From NCBI GenBank assembly GCA_011526585.1, contig WYBB01000047.1:1-38903 (forward strand): a DNA stretch of 38,903 nt, given 5' to 3'. This document shows positions 6,813 through 15,055 of the stretch, one piece after another. Position 1 is the stretch's first letter. Each line of letters begins with the position of its first letter. The position numbers and the translations under genes were made by a program. The DNA comes from Deltaproteobacteria bacterium. Lineage in GTDB: Bacteria > Myxococcota_A > UBA9042 > PHBI01. The notes below the pieces were generated by a model, which was not told the DNA's origin, made no database searches, and saw only the letters and a program-made list of their open reading frames with translations.

Positions 6813-9572
6813 TCAGTGGTGGTGGTCGTGGCCGTGAGCGTGATCGTGACCGTGGTGATGATCGCGCTGGCGTGAAGGCGCGCGCGCGCGCACCGGCGGA
6901 TCGTCGCCCCTGGCGGGAGGCGTCCACACCCCGTCGCCGTCGGCGTCGACCTCGATCGGGTTGGTCATCGCGTAGGGGCGCCCGCCCGGCTCGACCGGCC
7001 AGAGATCGCCCTCGCCTTCGACGACGAGCACGTACCAGGCGTCGGCCGCGGGCGTCACCGCGAAGCTGCCCGCGTGCCGCACGGCGCCGTCGCCGGCGAC
7101 GAAGTCCGCGGCCTCGACCTCGGCGATCGGCGTGCCGTTTTCGAGCAGCACCACCGACGACAGCCCGATCCACGCGGGCGCCTCGACCTCGACCTCGAAG
7201 CTGACGACGCCCTCGGGCGAGACCGCCGCGAGCTCGCCGAGGCCCTTGCCGTCGCTCGTCGAGAAGCGCACGAACGGCCCGCACGACACGAAGCTCTTGC
7301 GCGCCCTCAGCGGCACGACCAGCGCGTCGAGATCGGCGGCGACCTCGTCGTGGTCGACCTCGATCCAGCTCCGCGGGAAGCCGAGCCCGGCCGCCTCCGA
7401 GTGGCTGTCCGAGCCCGAGCCGAGCGCCTTGCGGAGGCCGTGGTCGTTCAGCGCGAACCAGTCCTCGAGCGACTCGGCGTTGCCGCCGCCGGGCCCGCAG
7501 TCGCCGTTGAAGACCTCGAGCACGTCCCAGTCGGTGGTCCAGCGCGGGTCGTCGGCCGACGCGGTGCTGCGGTCGAAGTCGAGGTAGGTGAAGTAGCCCA
7601 TGATCGGCACGCCGCGCGGGTGGTTGATCTGGATGATGTGGTCGCCTTCACGCTGCTCGCGCATCAGCGTGAAGAGCTCGTGGCCCGCGTGGCCGTGCTC
7701 GTAGACCGCGCCGAAGCTCGGCTCGTCGGGCCGATACTCGAGCGGGTAGCTGTTGAAGTGGCCGTACTCGAAGGTCGTGACCTCCTGCGCCGGCACCGGC
7801 AGGACCCAGTCCTCGACGCCCGACTCGTCCAAGAAGACGTGCGCGTGGCCGAGGTTGACGTGCTCGCTGAAGACCGGCAGCAGCACGTCGTTGGCCGCGG
7901 CCTGGCGCAGCCGCGCGATGTAGGGCGTGTCGGAATCCGGGCTCCAGATCGAGTGCAGGTGCAGGTCGGCGGACACCCAGCCGGTGTCGTCGACCACGCG
8001 CTCGATCTGCAGCGCGAGGCTCTGGCTCTGGCCGGGCAGGACCTCGATCGTGGCCTCGTCGAAGGTGTACGAGAAGCCGCGGCTGGCGGTGACCGTGTAG
8101 GTCCCGGGCAGGAGGTGCGCGCGCCCGAGCCCGTCGGGGCTGAAGATCACCGCCGAGCGATCGTGCCGCCAGTTCGCGTCGAAGCCGGCGCTCTCGGGCG
8201 CAAACGGCCAGGGCGCGTCGACCCTGAAGAAGCTGATCTCGACCGGCAGCGGGCGCGCGTCGGCGTCGCTCACGGTGACGACGACCTCGCCCAGCGCGGG
8301 CAAGTCCAGGGTGAGATCATCGACCGGCGCGCCCTCGGCGAGCGTCACGTCGAGCGGCTCGGACCCGCCGCGCTGCGGCGCGTAGGCGACGAGCTGGTAG
8401 TCGCCCGGCGCGAGCAGGAGCGAGAAGCGCCCGGCGGCGTCGACCGGCGTGACCCCGTGCACCGCGTCGCCGACGAAGGCGGTGACCCACGCGCGCCCGC
8501 CGGTGTTCGATGGCGTCGGCTCGTCGTCGAGCCAGCCGACCTCGCCCGTGACCGCGCCCGCGACCTCGACCACCGGTCCGACGCCGAAGCGCTCGGCCGC
8601 GACCTCGGCCACGGCGCGCGTGCCGTCGTCGCCGACGACGAAGACGTAGCGCTGGGTGATGCTCTCGCCCGGCGGCAGCGAGAAGGGATCGGCCTGCAGG
8701 ATCTGCACGTTCTGGTAGTTGAAGAGGCCGTTCAAGAGCGCGCCGTCGCCGACGAAGCCGTAGCTCCGCGAAAGGCCCGTCATGCCGAGCCACGGCTGCG
8801 AGCGTCCGGTCACCCCGCCGAGGCCGCCGCCGATCCCGAAGGGCCTGACGCCGTCGCCCATGTTCATCGCCGACAGCGGCAGCTCGACGTCCGCCGCCTC
8901 GGGCCCGTCGTTGGTCAGCGTGATCGACAGCTCGAGCACGTCGCTGTCGGGGGCCAGCCGATACTCGTAGACGACGGCGAGGTCGATCGGCGCCGGGTTC
9001 AGGAGCGCCGCGATGAAGGTCTGGATCCACACGTAGCGCCCGGTGCGCCCGGCGAAGCGCACGACCGCCTCGCCGTCGCGACCGTCGGAGACGACCTCGA
9101 CGGTCTCGGGGTGGAAGAGCTCGAGGTTCCAGGCGAACCACAGCTCGCCGAAGCGGTCCTCGCCGCCGGAGGAGAAGTCGATGTCGATGACGTTGCCGCC
9201 CCTTTCGCGAAAGCCGCCGGTCGCGCGGATCGTCTCGATCAGGAACGCGGCGCGCGCGTTCCAGAGCTTGACGTCGCCGACGAGGCCCTCGGCCTTGGGT
9301 CCGCCGATCAGATCCTGCGGCTTGACGGTGAAGCCTGCGCGCACCTCGCCCGGACCCGGCACGACCGCGAGATCGGGCGGCGCGACCGGACCGGTGTCGG
9401 CGTCGGAGTCGAGGCCGTGGGTGTCGCTCGGATCGCTGTCGCGCAGATCGGCCGGCGCAGCGTCGGCGGTGTCGTGCGTACCCGTCGTGTCGTCGTCGCA
9501 CGCGGGCGACGCGAGCAGGAGCGAGGACGAGCAGCACACGAGGACGAGACTTCTGAGACGCGACGAGGCCAT
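6813..9572 (-). CDS. CehA/McbA-like PHP-domain metallohydrolase lipoprotein with His-rich tail
   Basis: The 919-residue product begins with a signal peptide ending SPAC followed by an acidic Asp/Thr/Ala linker, typical of lipoproteins of this lineage. The middle contains beta-sandwich, carboxypeptidase-regulatory-like segments (GRFSLLLAPGDYQLVAYAP, HLLPGTYTVTAS). The catalytic part is a PHP domain of the CehA/McbA group: DLHLHS (His538 and His540), SEHVNL, INHPRG and GSDSHS supply metal ligands. CehA and McbA hydrolyse carbaryl-type esters, but the group is broad and the substrate here is unknown. The last 15 residues are almost all His, Asp and Gly, an added metal-binding tail. I prefer ATG9572 over the upstream GTG9599 because a TTGACC-N18-TATCGC element ends 7 nt before it. 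A TRAP for annotators is the long antisense open frame over this gene, which is compositional. Confidence 0.88.
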   Translation of the reverse strand: MASSRLRSLVLVCCSSSLLLASPACDDDTTGTHDTADAAPADLRDSDPSDTHGLDSDADTGPVAPPDLAVVPGPGEVRAGFTVKPQDLIGGPKAEGLVGDVKLWNARAAFLIETIRATGGFRERGGNVIDIDFSSGGEDRFGELWFAWNLELFHPETVEVVSDGRDGEAVVRFAGRTGRYVWIQTFIAALLNPAPIDLAVVYEYRLAPDSDVLELSITLTNDGPEAADVELPLSAMNMGDGVRPFGIGGGLGGVTGRSQPWLGMTGLSRSYGFVGDGALLNGLFNYQNVQILQADPFSLPPGESITQRYVFVVGDDGTRAVAEVAAERFGVGPVVEVAGAVTGEVGWLDDEPTPSNTGGRAWVTAFVGDAVHGVTPVDAAGRFSLLLAPGDYQLVAYAPQRGGSEPLDVTLAEGAPVDDLTLDLPALGEVVVTVSDADARPLPVEISFFRVDAPWPFAPESAGFDANWRHDRSAVIFSPDGLGRAHLLPGTYTVTASRGFSYTFDEATIEVLPGQSQSLALQIERVVDDTGWVSADLHLHSIWSPDSDTPYIARLRQAAANDVLLPVFSEHVNLGHAHVFLDESGVEDWVLPVPAQEVTTFEYGHFNSYPLEYRPDEPSFGAVYEHGHAGHELFTLMREQREGDHIIQINHPRGVPIMGYFTYLDFDRSTASADDPRWTTDWDVLEVFNGDCGPGGGNAESLEDWFALNDHGLRKALGSGSDSHSEAAGLGFPRSWIEVDHDEVAADLDALVVPLRARKSFVSCGPFVRFSTSDGKGLGELAAVSPEGVVSFEVEVEAPAWIGLSSVVLLENGTPIAEVEAADFVAGDGAVRHAGSFAVTPAADAWYVLVVEGEGDLWPVEPGGRPYAMTNPIEVDADGDGVWTPPARGDDPPVRARAPSRQRDHHHGHDHAHGHDHHH

Positions 9573-9579
9573 GCCGATG

Positions 9580-9609
9580 GCGATAGCCCTATCATGCACC
9601 TCGGGTCAA
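9580..9609 (-). promoter_or_regulatory. Candidate leaderless promoter of the PHP-domain lipoprotein gene
   Basis: Minus-strand TTGACC (9604-9609), an 18-nt spacer and TATCGC (9580-9585) precede ATG9572 by 7 nt. The geometry matches the element before the gene at 21026. Confidence 0.45.
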
Positions 9610-9650
9610 CGAAGGACGGCCGCCGGCGCGCGAAACGAACCGGGCGCGGT

Positions 9651-10925
9651 TCAATCGGCGCAGCAGGGATCGACGCAACAGCCGATGGCGCCGCCGTCGG
9701 TCTGCGCGAGGCGCATGTTGGCCGGCAGGCGATAGGGCGCCGAGGTCGTGGTGCCGATGGTGGCGACGAGCTCGGTCTCGCTCACCATGTTGACCGAGAC
9801 GCGCGCACCGTCGGCGACGCCCTCGCAGGCGTAGCCGGCGGGGGGATCGATCTCGCCGGTCGCGCAGTCGAGCTCGTAGGCGAAGAGCTCACCCGAAAAA
9901 TCGGTGTAGGTCGTCTGCACGCCCGAGCCGTCGGCGTTGAGCGCGTGCGCCTGGCAGGCGGGGTCGCCGCTCGGGTCGAGCGGCACCGACCAGTGGATCA
10001 CCGGGAAGACCGCGTCGGGGCTCCAGCCCTGGTCGAAGCGCACGCCCGAGGCGGTGCCGGTGAGCTCGACGCGGCAGGGCGCGAGCTCGGTGAGCGCGTC
10101 GAGCTCGAGGCCGAGCGCCAGGTTCCAGTAGCACTTGTCGAAGTCCTCGAACTGCTCCTGCCCGCTGTAGACGGCGGTCTGCCACGCGACCGGCGGCAGG
10201 GGCCCGTGGTTGCCGAGCGGCTCGTCGGGGGTCATCGCGAAGGAGACCTCGTCGGGCGCGGTGCCGCAGACGATGCGCGGCTGGTTCAGGTAGAGCCAGG
10301 TCGCGGCGTCGTCGGTGCCGCCCGTGCACGCGAAGCCGATCACCGCCGTGGGTCCGCGGCCGGGACCGTCGGGGTGGCCCTCGGGGTAGTGCAGGAGCAC
10401 GTCCTGGCAGTCGAGCTTGGCCGAGCAGAAGACGTCCTGGAACTCGACGGCGATGTCGAAGAAGCCCTGGCGCGCGGCGCGCAGCACGGTGAGGTTCAGC
10501 TCGACCAGCGTGTCCTGGTTCTCGACGCAGGCCACGTCGGCCTTGGTGATGCCGTCGGGCGCGGGCGCCGGGTTGCGGAAGTCTTCGGGATCCGAGAGCG
10601 CGACGCCGCCGGTCGAGAGCGACTCGAGGATGAGGGTCACGCTGTTCGGGCTCTGGTCGGCGTCGCACGGGCCGACGTAGGTGAGCGAGCCGCGCCCGTC
10701 GCCGTACTGCGTCGAGGTGAGGCCGGTCTTCTCCCAGACCAGGGCGCCCCCGGCGTTGTGCACGCGCAGGGTGTAGGTCGCCTGATCGATCCCGGGCAGG
10801 TCGAGCGGGGCGACCGCGACCTGAAGGCGCGTGCTCCCCTGCTCGCCGGGCAGCGGCGACTTGTCGGCGCAGGCGGGTGCGACGAGCAGCGCCGTCGCGA
10901 TGACATGGACTGAACGGAGATTCAT
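9651..10925 (-). CDS. Large secreted lipoprotein of unknown function
   Basis: I do not recognise the family of this 424-residue protein. The N-terminus MNLRSVHVIATALLVAPACADK is a lipoprotein-like signal. The rest is rich in Cys (about 19), Pro and acidic residues and looks beta-rich; the extreme C-terminus has clustered cysteines (GCCVDPCCAD). The start ATG10925 has GAGGG 5-6 nt upstream, and the frame upstream of it only overlaps the previous gene. The stop of the 1314-residue protein gene is 17 bp upstream on the same strand, so the two are probably one transcript and may act together at the cell surface. Confidence 0.87.
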   Translation of the reverse strand: MNLRSVHVIATALLVAPACADKSPLPGEQGSTRLQVAVAPLDLPGIDQATYTLRVHNAGGALVWEKTGLTSTQYGDGRGSLTYVGPCDADQSPNSVTLILESLSTGGVALSDPEDFRNPAPAPDGITKADVACVENQDTLVELNLTVLRAARQGFFDIAVEFQDVFCSAKLDCQDVLLHYPEGHPDGPGRGPTAVIGFACTGGTDDAATWLYLNQPRIVCGTAPDEVSFAMTPDEPLGNHGPLPPVAWQTAVYSGQEQFEDFDKCYWNLALGLELDALTELAPCRVELTGTASGVRFDQGWSPDAVFPVIHWSVPLDPSGDPACQAHALNADGSGVQTTYTDFSGELFAYELDCATGEIDPPAGYACEGVADGARVSVNMVSETELVATIGTTTSAPYRLPANMRLAQTDGGAIGCCVDPCCAD

Positions 10926-10942
10926 CGTGATCCCTCGCGGAC

Positions 10943-13900
10943 TCATTCGTTCGGGTTGGGGCCGGCCGGCTCGCAGGTGAGGCTCGCGTCGACGACGAGC
11001 TCGCCGGTGGCGGGATCGGTCGCGCACACGAGCGTCGGCGGCGACGCGGTCTCGTCGTATTGGCAGATCGCAGCGCCGGCGAGCACCGGCGCACCGGGCT
11101 GGCTCGTGTCCTCGAGCAGGATATAGACCCGGGTCGGCTCGTCGGGCAGGCACTCGGTCTGTTGATAGAGGCACTGGCCGCTGGCCGGGTCGCAGGCGCC
11201 CGCGTCGGCGAAGCACAGGTTGTCGGTCTGCGCGCAGGTGAGGTCGGTCGATTCGAAGGCGCAGGTGCCGTCCTCGGTGCACTGCCCGCTCATGCACAGG
11301 TCGTCGCTCGTGCACGCGGTGCAGCGGTTGCCGAACTCGAGCGTCGTGTCGGTCTCGAAGAGCTGCGCATGGGTTCGCACGATCGGGGTGGTCGCCGCCC
11401 AGGTGATCGTGTCGGGCTGACCGTAGGCGCTCGCAGGCGCGCCCCAGTCGACGCCCGGCACCTCGTCGCCGGCGACGAGCACGACCGTGCCGGGCGGCGT
11501 CTCGCGCACCTCGATCGTCTGGCCCGGCCACACCTCGAAGCTCATCGCGACGCTGGCGCTCGAGGTGGCGGTGCGGCCGTCGGAGGCGTCGATGAAGAGC
11601 GGCGGCGGCGACGGATCGAAGGGCGGGTTCGGGCGCGTGTCGCTCGAGGCGAGCGGCGAGTCGACGGTGACGTCGAGCGTGAAGTCGAAGCCTGCGAGCA
11701 TCGGCTCGAGGGTCGGCTCGGCGTCACGCGCGCCGTCACCGTTGCGATCGAGGTACTTCACGACCATGAGGCGCGCCGGGCACTCGCCGAGGAAGAGCAC
11801 CTCGGAGAGCAGGCTCGGCACGCGCGGCAGATCGGTCGAGCCGAGGAAGCCCGAGGCGCGGATCCACTGGCCGACGTGGTCGGTGGTGGCGCTGGCCGAC
11901 GGCGCGAGCACGATGCGGATGCGGCCGGTGGTGTCCCAGGCGGCGAGCACGTTGTCGCCGAAGTCGACCTTGATGCCGCGTACGCTGGCCGGATCGGGCG
12001 CCGGCATCGGCAGCCAGTCGGTGTCGGTCGCGGCCTCCAGATCCTCGACGGTCGTGTAGTAGAGCGTGGCCAGCGAGGTGTGGGTCATCAACGTCGCCGA
12101 CGCGAAGGAGAGCGCCAGCGGCCCGGCGCCGTCGTTGGGATCCTCGTCGAGGGTGGTCTCGGGCACGTCGAAGATCGCGTAGGCGCCGGCGATGTCCTGA
12201 CCGCCGGCGTTCTGGTAGCGGAGATCGAAGGCGGGCGCCGGCCCTGAGGCGTCGCACACCGGCTCGAGGTCGAGCTTCATGAGGCGCGCCATCGGCACGA
12301 GCACGCTGCTCTGCGCGCTGACGGTGCGGGGCTGGTTGAAGACGTCGGTGAGGTTGGGCGCCGCGACCGTGCAGGTGAAGACGTTGGGCTCGTCCTGCAC
12401 GAACGGGAAGCCGGGGATCGGCTCGATGGCGAGGCGGAAGGGCAGGTCGAGGCCGCCGCCGCCGCCGTAGCCGCAGTGCTCGACCGGCTGCTCGGGGATG
12501 TCGGAGAGGTCGAAGGTGACGGCGAGGCGCTCGTTCGGGGTGCCGGCGTCGAGGGTGGCGACGCTGGGCGCGGCGTCGTCCTTGGTGAGGAAGATGTCGA
12601 CGTCGGGGGCGCAGTGATCGCCGAAGAACGCGACCGCGCCGTCTTCGAACGCCCAGGGGCGGTTGTGCGGCAGGTCGGTGAAGACCGGTGTCTCGTCGGG
12701 TTCGTCGGCGCGGGCGAGGCGGAAGCCGGGCGGGAGCTCGATGGTCGTGCGCGCGCCGATGAGCTGGCCTTCGCCGCCGAGGCCGAACCAGTAGCAGCCG
12801 ATGACGCCGAACTCGCCGATCGGGATCTCGGGATCGAGGCGGTTGGCGACGACGGTGACGGCGGGGCGGTTGCGGATCCAGATCGGATCGGTCACGCCGT
12901 TGGGCCACGACTGCTCGAGGCTCTGCCAGGACCCGACGCTGATCGGAAAGGTGCCGCCGAAGACGCGCGCGACGTTGAGAGCGTTGGCGTTGAGCGCGTC
13001 GTCGGGCTGGGGCGGATCGGTGTTGGGCACGACCCAGCCGGGCACGACGGCGTCGTCGAAGGGCTCGATCCAGGTGCGGAAACGCAGGCGCAGGTGCGGT
13101 GGCCCGAGCACGGGGTCGCCCTGGTTGGCGGGCACGTAGACCCAGTCCGAGGTGCCGGTCGAGGCGATGGCCGCGGTGGCGTCGGACGCGCAGAAGGCCA
13201 TGCCCGGCGCGAGGGTGCCGCAGTCTTCGCCGTAGGCGGTCTGCAGGGCGACCTTGTCGGGGGTGACGCAGCCCCAGGGGCCGTTCTCGCCCCACGGGAA
13301 GGGCACGGCCGCGCCGATCCAGGTGTGTGGGTCGAACCAGCCGGCGGGGTAGCCGTCGCGATCGGAGGTGTCGAGGTGGTGGCGGTACCAGGCGGGCTCG
13401 CCGCGATTCACCGGCGCTTTGGAGGCCGGGATCTCGAGGGTGCGCGGGAGCTTGCAGAGGTAGGCCGTGAAGACGCGATCGTTGCCCTCGTAGCCGGTGC
13501 TCGCGGGGACCGGGTCGATGCGGGTCTCGACCGGATCGACGACGCGGTGGAAGGGCGGGACCATGTCGACGACCAGCGCGGGTCCGAGCTCGGTGATGAG
13601 GGTCGGGACGAGGTAGGAGACGGCGATGTTGTTGACGTCGCGCGAGTTCGGGTAGTTGCTGACGGAGGCCGGGCTGGTCGAGAAGCTGTCGTCCTTCGAG
13701 GAGGTCGGCAGGCTCGGGGCGCAGCCGGCGGCGTTGTGGGTCGGATTCAGGATCCAGGCCGAGCCGGCGGGCGGGTTGTTGCCGACGTAGAAGTCGCCGG
13801 CGGTGTAGCCAGCACCGGTGCCGGGCCACCAGTGGTCCTCGACGGTCGTGGTCGGCGGATCGCCCGCGATGTGGACGATCTCGTCGGCCTGGTAGCGCAC

Positions 13901-14887
13901 ACGCGCGGGCTCCTCGGCGTCGCTGACCGGCAGGCCGGGCCAGCCGCGCTCGGCGTCGGCCTGGCATGGGATGAAGACGAAGACGCGCACCCAGTTCGAG
14001 GCGTAGCCGCGGGCGTTGGCGTTCGATGCCCTGTCCCAGTCGAGCGCCTCGCCTGAGCGCCCGAGCGGGTGGGTGAGCGAGAGCGTGATGTCGGCGCCGA
14101 AGGTGCCGATCTGATCGGTCGGCCAGCTCCAGAGGTTGGGGAACTCCTGGTCGACTGCGTGCAAGAGCATGTAGGGCGGCAGCTCGAGCTCGATGGCGAC
14201 GTCGTCGAGGGCGTTGCTGCCGGGGATCGGGCTCGTCGGTGCGCCGAGGTTGTTCTGCGCCCTGAAGTAGTAGAGGAAGAGCCGGCCGAGCACCGGCTCG
14301 TCGTCGATCGTGCGCGTGATGACGCCGGCCGTGCCGCTGGTGTTGTATGGGATGAGGCGCGCGTCTCCGTTGACGGTCATCACGTGCGTGGCCGCGTCGC
14401 TGACCGACTCGCCGTTGTTCTCGCCGGAGAGGCTCACGTTGAAGACCGCCTCGTAGTCGGCCGGGGTCTGGAAGGGGCGCGAGACGACGGTGAGGTAGAG
14501 CTCGCCGACGTAGGTGTTGGCGCCGCTGAGCACCCAGGGGTTCGAGGCGCTGACCCAGTCGCAGACGATGTTCCAGGAGTCGCCGGGGGTGGCCTCGAGC
14601 TCACACGACTCGGTGAAGAGCGGATCGTTGAGGAGCTCGCTGCCGAGGAAGTACTCGGGCACGTCGAGCGTGATGCGCAGGTTGGTCCAACTGCCGCTCT
14701 TGAGGCCGTAGTAGATGCGGATCACCTCGACGTCGCCGGGCGCGGAGGCGGTGACCGTCGTCGCGGCGAAGGCGACGCACGCGTCCTGGTTGCCGCAGTC
14801 CAACGTCTGAGCGCGCGTCGCGGTGGCGGTCACGGCGCCCAGCGTCAGCGCCAGGATCACTCGGGCGGAGCACTTCACCCTGTGCAT
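10943..14887 (-). CDS. 1314-residue secreted surface protein with SdrD-B-like and Cys-rich C-terminal parts
   Basis: A signal peptide (residues 1-26, ending ATRA before QTLDCG) starts the protein at ATG14887, with GAGG 6-7 nt upstream. Most of the length is a series of beta-rich segments recalling DUF11-like extracellular repeats (VIELELPPYMLLHAV, IELPPGFRLARADEPDETP). Near residues 1040-1060 MVVKYLDRNGDGARDAEP and the following FDFTLDVTVD match the start of SdrD B-like/CNA-B-like domains, with a DxNGDGxxD calcium-type loop. About residues 1188-1250 form a Cys-rich module (CTACTSDDLCMSGQC) like those in myxobacterial surface proteins. It has no membrane anchor I can see at the C-terminus. It follows the kinase gene after 168 bp and precedes the lipoprotein gene by 17 bp. 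Adhesion or matrix function is likely but inferred. Confidence 0.88.
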   Translation of the reverse strand: MHRVKCSARVILALTLGAVTATATRAQTLDCGNQDACVAFAATTVTASAPGDVEVIRIYYGLKSGSWTNLRITLDVPEYFLGSELLNDPLFTESCELEATPGDSWNIVCDWVSASNPWVLSGANTYVGELYLTVVSRPFQTPADYEAVFNVSLSGENNGESVSDAATHVMTVNGDARLIPYNTSGTAGVITRTIDDEPVLGRLFLYYFRAQNNLGAPTSPIPGSNALDDVAIELELPPYMLLHAVDQEFPNLWSWPTDQIGTFGADITLSLTHPLGRSGEALDWDRASNANARGYASNWVRVFVFIPCQADAERGWPGLPVSDAEEPARVRYQADEIVHIAGDPPTTTVEDHWWPGTGAGYTAGDFYVGNNPPAGSAWILNPTHNAAGCAPSLPTSSKDDSFSTSPASVSNYPNSRDVNNIAVSYLVPTLITELGPALVVDMVPPFHRVVDPVETRIDPVPASTGYEGNDRVFTAYLCKLPRTLEIPASKAPVNRGEPAWYRHHLDTSDRDGYPAGWFDPHTWIGAAVPFPWGENGPWGCVTPDKVALQTAYGEDCGTLAPGMAFCASDATAAIASTGTSDWVYVPANQGDPVLGPPHLRLRFRTWIEPFDDAVVPGWVVPNTDPPQPDDALNANALNVARVFGGTFPISVGSWQSLEQSWPNGVTDPIWIRNRPAVTVVANRLDPEIPIGEFGVIGCYWFGLGGEGQLIGARTTIELPPGFRLARADEPDETPVFTDLPHNRPWAFEDGAVAFFGDHCAPDVDIFLTKDDAAPSVATLDAGTPNERLAVTFDLSDIPEQPVEHCGYGGGGGLDLPFRLAIEPIPGFPFVQDEPNVFTCTVAAPNLTDVFNQPRTVSAQSSVLVPMARLMKLDLEPVCDASGPAPAFDLRYQNAGGQDIAGAYAIFDVPETTLDEDPNDGAGPLALSFASATLMTHTSLATLYYTTVEDLEAATDTDWLPMPAPDPASVRGIKVDFGDNVLAAWDTTGRIRIVLAPSASATTDHVGQWIRASGFLGSTDLPRVPSLLSEVLFLGECPARLMVVKYLDRNGDGARDAEPTLEPMLAGFDFTLDVTVDSPLASSDTRPNPPFDPSPPPLFIDASDGRTATSSASVAMSFEVWPGQTIEVRETPPGTVVLVAGDEVPGVDWGAPASAYGQPDTITWAATTPIVRTHAQLFETDTTLEFGNRCTACTSDDLCMSGQCTEDGTCAFESTDLTCAQTDNLCFADAGACDPASGQCLYQQTECLPDEPTRVYILLEDTSQPGAPVLAGAAICQYDETASPPTLVCATDPATGELVVDASLTCEPAGPNPNE

Positions 14888-14919
14888 CGTCGACCTCGTT
14901 CGGTGTCTTGCGTCCACGC

Positions 14920-14948
14920 CGCGAGGGCGCCCGCACGGCCCTCTCGCG
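14920..14948 (-). other. Stem-loop between the kinase gene and the 1314-residue protein gene
   Basis: GAGGGC (14923-14928) pairs with GCCCTC (14938-14943) around a 9-nt loop, and three more pairs follow after a 2-nt bulge. It lies 33-61 nt upstream of ATG14887. The 168-bp gap (14888-15055) holds nothing else I can support; the hairpin could end kinase transcripts or sit in the leader of the next gene. Confidence 0.3.
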
Positions 14949-15055
14949 ACGACCGCGCGCACCGCACGATGACGTCGGCGGCGCGCTGCGATGCGGCTGA
15001 GATCACGGTCGTCGATCGCCTGGCCGATCGTCAACGCGCGAGCGGATGTATGCTC

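Noticed and set aside
7074..10913. Long open reading frame on the plus strand (1279 codons) opposite the PHP-domain lipoprotein gene
   Set aside because: The translation is Arg/Ala/Gly/Asp-rich without domains and mirrors the GC-rich minus-strand genes, which have signals, motifs and stops in the right place.
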